A stretch of DNA of 64,000 bases from Herbidospora sakaeratensis (lineage in GTDB: Bacteria; Actinomycetota; Actinomycetes; Streptosporangiales; Streptosporangiaceae), in contig NZ_BBXC01000008.1 in the NCBI RefSeq assembly GCF_001570525.1, positions 709,841 through 773,840 on the forward strand, given 5' to 3'. Positions 9,876 through 17,314 of the stretch are shown in pieces. The stretch's first letter is position 1. Each line of letters starts with the position of its first letter. Position numbers and translations under genes: made by a program. The notes below the pieces were generated by a model. The model had not been told where the DNA came from. It saw only the letters and a program-made list of their open reading frames with translations, and ran no database searches.

Positions 9876-10913
9876 CTAGAGAGGTCTGCCCGGAGTCAAG
9901 CGCGGCGACAGCCACTTGACCGCCATCACGTAGCGGTCTTCAAGGTTGGCGTGGGTGCCCTCGAAGAGCTCGAAGAACACGTTCCCGGCGGGCACGCCGG
10001 CCTTCTTCACCTCCTCGTGGAAGGCGGTGGCGCCCATATCGATGAAGTATTCGTCGTTTCGTCCGGCGTCGATCCAGATGCTGTGCAGGCCGCGGAGCTC
10101 CTCGGCGTGCTTGGCGGCCATCACGACCGGGTCATATTCCAGCCACCTCAACCACACTTCGGGAACCAATCTCCCGAGGTGGTCGAAGGGGATGTCAACC
10201 GAACCGCCCGGGTTGGCGGAGTAGGAGGCGGCGTTGCCGTAGAAGAGGATGAGGTGGCTGCCGGGGCAGCGTCCGCCGGTGGCGTGGAAGCGGTCGAGGA
10301 ACCTCTCCCAGGAGCCGTCGTACTCGTCGCGCAGGATGCGGGCGGCGGGTACGAATTCGCGCGGGTAGAGCACCTCGAACAGGGCGTCGCCCGCGTGGGT
10401 GGCCAGGGCGCCGAACAGGTCGGGGCGCAGCATCGGGGTGATCATCGCGCCGTAGCCGCCGCTCGACTTGCCGGTGATCGCGCGGTGTGCGGGCGCGGCG
10501 AGGGTGCGGTAGTGCTCGTCGACGAAGGGGACGACCTCGTCGCAGAGGTAGGAGTGGTAGGCCCCGTGGCCGTGGGAGTCGACGAACTGGCTGCCGCCGA
10601 GGCGGGTCCAGGCGTCGACGTAGACGACGATCGCGGGCGGGGCCTCGCCGCCGGCGAAGAGCCGGTCGAGCATCTCGGGCACGGTCGGCCGCCACGGCTG
10701 GCGGTTGCCCCACATGACGACCTGGCCCGAATAGCCCTGGAGGACGTAGATCGTCGGGTACGCGATCGCGCCGTCGTCGTAGCCCGGCGGGAGGTACACC
10801 CACAGGGGGCGTTCGTACGGGTCGCCGAGAGGGTTGTCGCGCAGGACCCCGCTGACCACGGTGACTCGATCGAGGCGTCCGGACATTTCCGCATTCCAGG
10901 GCAGCATGCTCAT
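9876..10913 (-). CDS. Esterase, alpha/beta hydrolase (FrmB/esterase D-like)
   Basis: A 345-residue serine hydrolase of the putative-esterase family, without signal peptide. Family block LWVYLPPGY is near the N-terminus; the nucleophile elbow is GKSSGGYGA, the acid probably in WIDAGRNDEYF and the histidine in FEGTHANLEDRY. Such enzymes hydrolyse short acyl esters or S-formylglutathione; the natural substrate is not evident. Start codons at 10913, 10907 and 10886 are all possible because none has a strong ribosome site; the family alignment favours one of the first two. It is divergent from the MFS gene with under 100 bp between them. Its stop lies in a 12-bp palindrome (9872-9883). Confidence 0.82.
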   Translation of the reverse strand: MSMLPWNAEMSGRLDRVTVVSGVLRDNPLGDPYERPLWVYLPPGYDDGAIAYPTIYVLQGYSGQVVMWGNRQPWRPTVPEMLDRLFAGGEAPPAIVVYVDAWTRLGGSQFVDSHGHGAYHSYLCDEVVPFVDEHYRTLAAPAHRAITGKSSGGYGAMITPMLRPDLFGALATHAGDALFEVLYPREFVPAARILRDEYDGSWERFLDRFHATGGRCPGSHLILFYGNAASYSANPGGSVDIPFDHLGRLVPEVWLRWLEYDPVVMAAKHAEELRGLHSIWIDAGRNDEYFIDMGATAFHEEVKKAGVPAGNVFFELFEGTHANLEDRYVMAVKWLSPRLTPGRPL

Positions 10914-11007
10914 CACACTATGACGGGAATTTCCGGGACACTCGGGCGGAGACCGAGTCTTGGCAACCGCCTGAGTGATCTTCGGTGGATCACCTAAGCT
11001 GCGCCTC

Positions 11008-12543
11008 ATGTTCCCGAGGGCCGACCCGAGAGCGGACCGGTGGGCGATCCTCGCGCTGCTGTGCTTCAGCCTGCTCCTGATCGCCGTCGACGCGACCGTC
11101 CTGCACATCGCCGTGCCGGCGCTGACCGCCGCGCTCGAACCGACGGGCGTGCAGCTGCTGTGGATCATCGACGTCTACTCGCTGGTGGTCGCGCCGCTGC
11201 TGGTCACGTTCGGCACGCTCGGCGACCGGTTCGGGCGGCGCAGGCTGGTGCTGCTCGGCTACGTCGTGTTCGGCCTCGCCTCGCTGGCGGCGGCGTTCGC
11301 GGCCACGCCCGAGGCGCTGATCACCGCGCGGGCGTTCCTGGGCGTCGGCGGGGCGATGATCATGCCCGCGACGCTCTCGATCATCCGGCAGGTCTTCACC
11401 GACCGGCGCGAACGCGCCGTCGCGCTGGGCGTCTGGAGCGCGGTGGCGGCCGGGGGCGCGGCCCTCGGGCCGGTGCTCGGCGGGGTGCTCGTGGAGCACT
11501 TCTGGTGGGGCGCGGTGTTCCTGATCAACGTGCCGCTGCTGGTGGTCGCGCTGCCGCTGGCCGCCCGGCTGATCCCCGACGTCTCCCACCGCCACGGGCA
11601 CTCGTGGGACTGGCCGAGCGCGCTGCTGTCGGTCGTCGGCGTGCTCGCCGTCGCCTTCGGGCTCAAGGAGGCCGGCTACGGGCACACGGTCGGCCGGGGC
11701 GTGGCGGTGCTGATCCTGCTGGGCGGGGTGGCGGTGCTGGCCTGGTTCGTGGCCCGTCAGCGGGCGCTGGCCGCGCCGCTGCTCGACCTCGGGCTGTTCG
11801 CCAACCGGGGGTTCGCGACCGGCGTGGCGTGCGTGTTGTTCGCGGTGTTCGCGCTCGTCGGGCTGGAGCTGCTGCTCGCGCAGTACCTGCAGCTCGTGCT
11901 CGGGCTGCGGCCGCTCGACGCGGCGCTGCGGATGTTGCCGCTGATGGTGGCGGCGATCTGCGGCGGCCTGGCGGCGGCCCACGTGCTGCAGCGGATCGGG
12001 CTGCGGGCCACCATGAGCGGCGGGCTCGCGCTGACGGCGCTCGCGCTCACGCCCACCCTCGGCTGGGGCGTCGAAGACCACCCGCTCACGCTGACGCTCT
12101 GCTTCGTCGGCATCGGGTTCGGCATCGAGGTCGCCCTGCTGGCCGCCTCCGACGCCATCATGTCGGCCGCGCCCGAGTCGCGCGCCGGCGGCGCGGCCGC
12201 CATCGAGGAGACCGCCTACGAACTGGGCGCGGGCCTCGGCATCGCCGTCCTGGGGACGGTCACCACCATCGTGTACGCCCCCCGGCTCGCCGCCGTCGCC
12301 GGAGTGCCCGGGGAACTGCTCGCCGAAGCCCGGGGGTCGCTCGCGGCGGCCGCCCACGTGGCCGCGGAGGTCGGCGGCGCGGCGGGGGCGGCCCTGCTCC
12401 AAGTGGCCCGATCGGCGTTCGTGTCGGGGCTGCACGCCGCCGTCGGGGTGAGCGTCGTGTTGCTGCTGGCCAACGCGTTCGTGGTCGCGGTTCTGGTGCG
12501 GGGACGGGAACGCCGGGCCGAGAAGGAACGTGTCTCCGTCTGA
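11008..12543 (+). CDS. MFS drug-export transporter, DHA2 (EmrB/QacA) family
   Basis: A 511-residue, 14-helix major facilitator. The N-terminal half carries motif A in GTLGDRFGRRR, motif B in ARAFLGVGGAMIMPATLSIIR and motif C in GPVLGGVLVEHFWWGAVFLINVP (read in two parts), all typical of proton-driven multidrug exporters such as SmvA and QacA. The drug range cannot be told from sequence. The ATG at 11008 has no ribosome site but lies 8 nt after TAAGCT (10995-11000), a -10 candidate, so the message may be leaderless. A longer in-frame start at 10975 would place the promoter inside the gene and is less likely. The esterase gene is divergent. Confidence 0.9.
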   Translation: MFPRADPRADRWAILALLCFSLLLIAVDATVLHIAVPALTAALEPTGVQLLWIIDVYSLVVAPLLVTFGTLGDRFGRRRLVLLGYVVFGLASLAAAFAATPEALITARAFLGVGGAMIMPATLSIIRQVFTDRRERAVALGVWSAVAAGGAALGPVLGGVLVEHFWWGAVFLINVPLLVVALPLAARLIPDVSHRHGHSWDWPSALLSVVGVLAVAFGLKEAGYGHTVGRGVAVLILLGGVAVLAWFVARQRALAAPLLDLGLFANRGFATGVACVLFAVFALVGLELLLAQYLQLVLGLRPLDAALRMLPLMVAAICGGLAAAHVLQRIGLRATMSGGLALTALALTPTLGWGVEDHPLTLTLCFVGIGFGIEVALLAASDAIMSAAPESRAGGAAAIEETAYELGAGLGIAVLGTVTTIVYAPRLAAVAGVPGELLAEARGSLAAAAHVAAEVGGAAGAALLQVARSAFVSGLHAAVGVSVVLLLANAFVVAVLVRGRERRAEKERVSV

Positions 12544-12601
12544 CATATGCGGGTTGGTTCTGGGGCAATTGCCTCGTAAAGCCATCCCATAACCCCCCAG
12601 A

Positions 12602-13342
12602 ATGAGTCCCGTGAAGAAAACCTTCATCGACCTCGCCACGCTCGCGGCCCGTATAGGCGTCGGCGGGATCTTCTTCGCCAACGGCTGGGCCAAGCTGCGG
12701 GCCGGCCTGGACGCCACCGAGACACAGTTCCTCCAGCTCGACGCGCCCATCCCGTCGTTCTGGGCGGCCTCCACCATGCTCATCGAGCTGCTGGGCGGCA
12801 CTCTTCTCATCGCCGGGCTGGCCGTGAAGATCGTCGGCGTGCTGCTGTTCGCCGAGGCACTCGCGGTGTTCATCCTGGCCGCCGGCGACACCGGCCTGCC
12901 CCTGACGGGCGGCAGCGTGCAGCTCGTCGTGGCGCTGGGCGCCGCGTCGGTGCTGCTGTCGGTGAACGGCGGCGGACGGCTCTCGGTCGACCACATGGTC
13001 GTCATCAAGCGCCGCGACGCCGAGGCGGCCGACGAGATCGCGGCCGACATGGAGGCCGACACGGTCATCAACGCGCTGCGTGAACCCAAGCGGAGCGAAC
13101 CGACGCCCGATGCGCCGGCGCAGTCGAAGCCGTCGCCGGATTCGGAGCGCACCGACGCGCACAAGGGCCCGGTCACCTTCCCGAACCAGCCCGACGAGCC
13201 GACCGCGCCGCACGCCAAGCCGAAGCCCGCGCCGCGCAAGCCGCGCCGCGACACCACGACCGAGAGCCGGAGCGAGCCGGCGACCGGCGGCGAACCGGGC
13301 GACACGCTGGTCGCCGGCCGCCGGAGCGGCAAGACCGAATAG
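12602..13342 (+). CDS. DoxX-family membrane protein with long charged tail
   Basis: A 246-residue protein. Residues 10-125 hold four predicted helices with the DoxX pattern (ARIGVGGIFFANGWAKL, then IELLGGTLLIAGL). Residues 130-246 are an Ala/Pro/Lys/Arg-rich, low-complexity cytoplasmic tail. DoxX proteins are linked in other actinobacteria to thiol and redox stress complexes, but no partner is near here. Start ATG 12602 or the GTG three codons on (12611); no clear ribosome site. A strong GC hairpin follows 6 nt after the stop. Confidence 0.8.
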   Translation: MSPVKKTFIDLATLAARIGVGGIFFANGWAKLRAGLDATETQFLQLDAPIPSFWAASTMLIELLGGTLLIAGLAVKIVGVLLFAEALAVFILAAGDTGLPLTGGSVQLVVALGAASVLLSVNGGGRLSVDHMVVIKRRDAEAADEIAADMEADTVINALREPKRSEPTPDAPAQSKPSPDSERTDAHKGPVTFPNQPDEPTAPHAKPKPAPRKPRRDTTTESRSEPATGGEPGDTLVAGRRSGKTE

Positions 13343-13347
13343 GCCGT

Positions 13348-13378
13348 CGCCGAGCGCGGCGCACGCGGCCGCTCGGCG
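13348..13378 (+). terminator. Hairpin terminator after the DoxX gene
   Basis: CGCCGAGCG (13348-13356) pairs perfectly with CGCTCGGCG (13370-13378) around a 13-nt loop, starting 6 nt after the DoxX stop. No U-tract follows, as is usual in high-GC actinobacteria. Confidence 0.65.
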
Positions 13379-13450
13379 CCGGATGCGGCGCGTGCGGAGG
13401 GCGGCGGTCGGCGCCGGGGTAGGCGGAGCCGTAACGGAGAAGAAGGAAAT

Positions 13451-14389
13451 ATGACGCTTCCGGTGATCGACGTGCGCCCGCTGCTCGACGGCGGGCCCGC
13501 CGACGGGGTGGCCGCCGAGATCGAGGCGGCCTGTGTCGACAGCGGCTTCTTCTACGTCACGGGGCACGGCGTCTCCGCCGATCTGATCGAGGAGCTCGAC
13601 GACTGCGCGCGGCGGTTCTTCGCGCTGCCCGAGGAGACCAAGCTCCAGATCGCCATGTCGCGCGGCGGCCGGGCCTGGCGGGGCTTCTTCCCGGTCGGCG
13701 GCGAGCTGACCTCGGGGCGGCCCGACCTCAAGGAGGGCCTCTACTTCGGGGCCGAGCGGGAGCCCGACGGGCGGCCGCTGCACGGACGCAACCTGTTCCC
13801 CGAGGAGATCCCCGAGATGCGCGGCGTGGTGCTGCGTTACCTCGGCGAGGTCGAGCGGGCGGCGCAGGCGGTGCTGAGCGGCGTGGCCCTCAGCCTCGGG
13901 CTGCCCCGCGACCACTTCTCGGCGGGGTCGACGGCCGACCCGACCGTGTTGTTCCGGATCTTCCACTATCCGCCCGGCGTCGACGACTCGTGGGGCGTCG
14001 GCGAGCACACCGACTACGGGCTGCTCACGCTGCTGCTCCAGGACGCCAACGCCGGGCTGCAGGTGCGCACCTCGGCGGGCTGGGTGGACGCGCCGCCGAT
14101 CGCCGGGACCTTCGTGTGCAACATCGGCGACATGCTCGACCGGCTCACCGGCGGCCACTACCGCTCGACGCCCCACCGCGTGTTCAACGCGACCGGCCGC
14201 GACCGGTTGTCCTTCCCGTTCTTCTTCGACCCGGGCTGGGACAGCGAGCTGCCGCCGCTGCCGCCAACCGCCAAGGGCTTCCGGCGCTGGGACGGCCAGG
14301 ACCTGCGGGCGTTCACCGGCGCCTACGGCGACTACCTCCTGGGCAAGGTCTCCAAGGTGTTCCCAGAGCTGCGCGACGAGGTCATCTGA
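13451..14389 (+). CDS. 2-oxoglutarate/Fe(II) oxygenase, isopenicillin N synthase family
   Basis: A 312-residue cytosolic non-haem iron oxygenase. The DIOX_N region (residues 3-115) includes [11 protein letters not shown]; the 2OG-FeII domain holds the iron triad H186 and D188 in GEHTDYG and H242 in TPHRVFN, with R252 and S254 in RLSFPFF to bind 2-oxoglutarate. ATG 13451 has AGAAGGAA upstream. Family members hydroxylate or desaturate small molecules, nucleobases or amino-acid derivatives; nothing nearby identifies a substrate. It stands alone between a terminator and a secreted-protein gene. Confidence 0.88.
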   Translation: MTLPVIDVRPLLDGGPADGVAAEIEAACVDSGFFYVTGHGVSADLIEELDDCARRFFALPEETKLQIAMSRGGRAWRGFFPVGGELTSGRPDLKEGLYFGAEREPDGRPLHGRNLFPEEIPEMRGVVLRYLGEVERAAQAVLSGVALSLGLPRDHFSAGSTADPTVLFRIFHYPPGVDDSWGVGEHTDYGLLTLLLQDANAGLQVRTSAGWVDAPPIAGTFVCNIGDMLDRLTGGHYRSTPHRVFNATGRDRLSFPFFFDPGWDSELPPLPPTAKGFRRWDGQDLRAFTGAYGDYLLGKVSKVFPELRDEVI

Positions 14390-14562
14390 ACCTTTCACCC
14401 GGCCCGGACCGGCCGCAACCTCGCCCGGTGGCCCCGGACCAGGCCGGGACCCGCTTCGCCCGGCCGCATTACCGGCCCGCCGGAACCACCGGGTCGTTGA
14501 CCTCGGCAGGCGACAAATGGCTGCATTCGCGGTGGCCCGATGTCCCAAGCTGAGGAGAAACG

Positions 14563-15039
14563 GTGAAAGCTGCCGCGACACTGGCTCGCCGAGTGACGAC
14601 GCTCGGATCCGTGCTGGCCACCACCGGCGCGCTGGCCCTCGTGGGCCTGGCGCAACCCGCCGCCGCGTCCACCGTCACCATGCAGGGGACGGTGGACTGC
14701 ACCAGCTCCAACAACTACGGGGACACCCGCGACTGGTATCCCTCGGCGGTGAACCTCTCCACCTCACCGGCCACGTCGGCGCCCGGCCTGGTCGCGGTGC
14801 CCGCCACGAAGGCCTTCTCGTTCACCCACCCGCTCCCGGCCGGCGCCACCTCGGCCGGGGTCACCGCCCTGTGCAGCAGCGGCCACTACCCCTACGGCGA
14901 CTTCACCGGATCGTGGAGCGGCTTCTCCATCCCCGCCGGCACGACGAACGTCGTGGCGGCCTGGGGCTGCTCGGCCCAGCCGGTCAACCCCGGCCCGTGG
15001 GTCACCAGTTGCAGTCTGACGTCGGTGTCGTTCAGCTAG
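14563..15039 (+). CDS. Small secreted protein of unknown function
   Basis: A 158-residue protein with a clear Sec signal peptide (RR near residue 9, hydrophobic core, AQPAAAS cleavage region around 34-36). The mature part is Ser/Thr/Gly/Pro-rich with four Cys (DCTSSNN, LCSSGHY, WGCSAQP, SCSLTS), suggesting two extracellular disulfides. I do not recognise the family. GTG 14563 follows GAGGAGAAACG. The gene converges with the GH1 gene and their stop codons share one CTAG (15036-15039). Confidence 0.75.
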   Translation: MKAAATLARRVTTLGSVLATTGALALVGLAQPAAASTVTMQGTVDCTSSNNYGDTRDWYPSAVNLSTSPATSAPGLVAVPATKAFSFTHPLPAGATSAGVTALCSSGHYPYGDFTGSWSGFSIPAGTTNVVAAWGCSAQPVNPGPWVTSCSLTSVSFS

Positions 15040-16325
15040 AGGAGGCCGTTGCGGGCGATCACCTCGCGGTACCAGTGAGCGCTGGACCGCGGGGTGCGCT
15101 CCAGGGTGTCGTAGTCGACCCTGACCAGGCCGAAGCGCTTGTGGTAGCCGCGGGCCCACTCGAAGTTGTCCAGCAGCGACCAGACCAGGTAGCCGCGCAG
15201 GTCGGCGCCGCGCTCGACGGCTCTGGCGGCGGCGCGGAAGTGGCCGTCGAGGAAGGCGATCCGGTCCTGGTCGTCGACGGAGTCGGGGTAGGCGGCGCCG
15301 TTCTCGGTGATCATCAGCGGCACGCCCGGGTAGTCCGTCGACAGGCGGACCAGCAGGTCTTCGAGGCCCTGCGGGATCACCTCCCAGTTCATCTCGGTCG
15401 GCGCGCCGCGCGGCGGGAGCCAGGCGATGCCCTCGCAGCCGGGGTACTCCTCGTGGCCCTTCGACGCCGGGTCGGCCTCCAGGCGGGCGACGGTGTAGTA
15501 GTTCACGCCCAGCAGGTCGATGGGCTCGTAGGGCAGGTCGCCCAGGTCGGTGAACTTGGCGATGTGGGCGGCCACGTCGTCGGGGTAGCGGCCGTCCTTC
15601 AGCGCCGGGTCGAGGAACAGGCGGTTGGCCAGGCCGTCGGGCAGCGTCGTGACGTCGGGGTCGCCGACCATCGGGGTCAGGTTGAGCGTCAGGCTCACCT
15701 CCTGCGCGCCGCCCGCGCGCAGGGCGCGCACGCCCAGCATGTGGGCCGTGAGCAGGTGGTGGGCGGCGGTGAAGGCGGCGGCCGGGTCGGTGACGCCGGG
15801 CGCGTGGCGGCCCGAGGCGTGGCCGACGAAGGCGGACACCCACGGCTCGTTCAGGGTGGTCCAGGTCTGGACGCGGTCGCCGAGCCGGGCGTGCATGATC
15901 GCGGTGTACTCGGCGAAACGCTCGGGCGTGGCCGGGTCGCGCCAGTCGAGGGTGGCCGGCAGGTCCCAGTGGTAGAGGGTGGCCACCGGCTCGATGTCGT
16001 GGGTGAGCAGGGCGTCGACGAGGCGGTCGTAGAAGTCGAGGCCCGCCGGGTTGGGGTCGCCGCTCCCGGTGGGCTGGATGCGCGGCCACGCGATCGAGAA
16101 GCGGTAGGCCTTCAGGCCGAGGTCCGCCATGATCGCGACGTCTTCGGGATAACGGTGGTAGTGGTCGCAGGCGACGTCGCCCGTGTGGCCGTCGGCGGTC
16201 TTCCCGGGGGTGTGCGAGAAGACGTCCCAGATGGAAGGTCCTCGGCCGTCTTCGGTGACGGCTCCCTCGATCTGGTACGACGCGGTGGCCGCACCCCAGC
16301 GGAAGCCCTCCGGAAACGTGATCAA
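15036..16325 (-). CDS. Beta-glucosidase, glycoside hydrolase family 1
   Basis: A 429-residue cytosolic retaining beta-glycosidase. The GH1 start FRWGAATASYQIEGA is intact; the acid/base E160 is in TLNEPWVS and the nucleophile E341 in ITENGAAY; the aglycone/glycone Trp segment is WSLLDNFEW. I place the start at TTG 16325 since it overlaps the LacI stop as TTGA and has GGGAGAG 6 nt upstream, and the protein then begins just before the conserved FPEGF. It should release glucose from imported cello- or xyloglucan-derived oligosaccharides. It is third in the GH3-LacI-GH1 operon, under the operators at 20082-20144. Confidence 0.93.
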   Translation of the reverse strand: MITFPEGFRWGAATASYQIEGAVTEDGRGPSIWDVFSHTPGKTADGHTGDVACDHYHRYPEDVAIMADLGLKAYRFSIAWPRIQPTGSGDPNPAGLDFYDRLVDALLTHDIEPVATLYHWDLPATLDWRDPATPERFAEYTAIMHARLGDRVQTWTTLNEPWVSAFVGHASGRHAPGVTDPAAAFTAAHHLLTAHMLGVRALRAGGAQEVSLTLNLTPMVGDPDVTTLPDGLANRLFLDPALKDGRYPDDVAAHIAKFTDLGDLPYEPIDLLGVNYYTVARLEADPASKGHEEYPGCEGIAWLPPRGAPTEMNWEVIPQGLEDLLVRLSTDYPGVPLMITENGAAYPDSVDDQDRIAFLDGHFRAAARAVERGADLRGYLVWSLLDNFEWARGYHKRFGLVRVDYDTLERTPRSSAHWYREVIARNGLL

Positions 16326-17314
16326 CGTGTGCTCTCCCTGATCGTGAGACGTGGTTCCAGCAGGATCGACCCCGCCGGCAGCCCGTCGAGCTTGGCCATC
16401 AGCAACCGGACCGCCTCCCGGCCGAGCTCCTCGGCCGGGATGAGGACCGAGGTGAGCCGGGCCCGCTCGGCGATGTCGTCGGGGCAGATCGCGACGACCG
16501 ACACGTCCTCCGGTACGGCCCGGCCCAGGGCGCGCAGCGCCCCCAGCACGTGGCCGACGGCCGCTTCGTTGTGCACGACCAGCCCGGTCAGCCCCGGGTG
16601 GGCGTCGAACAGCAGCTTCACCGCCGAGGCGACCTCGTCGTAGGTCTCCTCGCACGGCACCGCGACCGCGTGGAGCCCGCGGCCGGTCGCCTCCGCCAGG
16701 AACCCTGCCCTGGTCCGTTCGGCGAAACCCGTGCCGCGTTCGTAGACCACCTCGGGCGCGCCCAGGAGGGCGATCTCGCGGTGGCCGCGCCCGGCCAGGT
16801 GGGCGGCGCAGAGGGCGCCCGCCTGGTTGAAGTCGAGGTCGACGCAGGTCAGGCCCTCGGCGTCGGCGGGGAACCCGATGAGCACACTCGGTTCGGCCAG
16901 GTCGCGCAGCAGCGGGACCCGGGTGTCGCGGACCTCGACGTCCATCAGCAGCAGGCCGTCGACCATGGCGCTGGCCGCCACCCGGCGGATGCCGTCGGGG
17001 CCCTCGTCGGCGGTCATCAGCAGGACGTCGTGATCGTACTGGCGGGCGGTGGCGACCACCGAGGTGGCGAACTGCATCAGCACCGGCAGGTTCATCCCGG
17101 CCCGCAGCGGCAGCACCAGGGCGATCACGTTGGCGCGTTTGCTGGCCAGGGCGCGGGCGCCCGCGTTCGGGTGGTAACCGAGCACCCGGACGCTGTCGAG
17201 CACCCGCTGCCGGGTCGTGGCCGAGATGGCCCGCTTGCCGCTCAGCACGTACGACACCGTGGAGACGGCCACCCCGGCGTGCCGGGCGACGTCGGCGATC
17301 GTCACCGTCCTCAC
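16322..17314 (-). CDS. LacI-family transcriptional repressor of the beta-glucosidase operon
   Basis: A 330-residue regulator. The N-terminal helix-turn-helix reads VTIADVARHAGVAVSTVSYVLSGKR with the hinge helix NAGARALASKR, followed by a periplasmic-binding-like ligand domain. GTG 17314 overlaps the GH3 stop as GTGA. It is encoded between the two beta-glucosidases and most likely represses its own operon by binding the TCGAAGCGCTTCGA palindromes upstream of the GH3 gene, similar in shape to the CebR operator of Streptomyces. The inducer is probably a short beta-glucoside (inference). Confidence 0.92.
   Translation of the reverse strand: MRTVTIADVARHAGVAVSTVSYVLSGKRAISATTRQRVLDSVRVLGYHPNAGARALASKRANVIALVLPLRAGMNLPVLMQFATSVVATARQYDHDVLLMTADEGPDGIRRVAASAMVDGLLLMDVEVRDTRVPLLRDLAEPSVLIGFPADAEGLTCVDLDFNQAGALCAAHLAGRGHREIALLGAPEVVYERGTGFAERTRAGFLAEATGRGLHAVAVPCEETYDEVASAVKLLFDAHPGLTGLVVHNEAAVGHVLGALRALGRAVPEDVSVVAICPDDIAERARLTSVLIPAEELGREAVRLLMAKLDGLPAGSILLEPRLTIRESTR

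Noticed and set aside
15128-15142. GAAGCGCTT inside the GH1 gene as a further LacI operator
   Set aside because: It is the coding sequence for a conserved KRFG segment and lacks the flanking palindrome.
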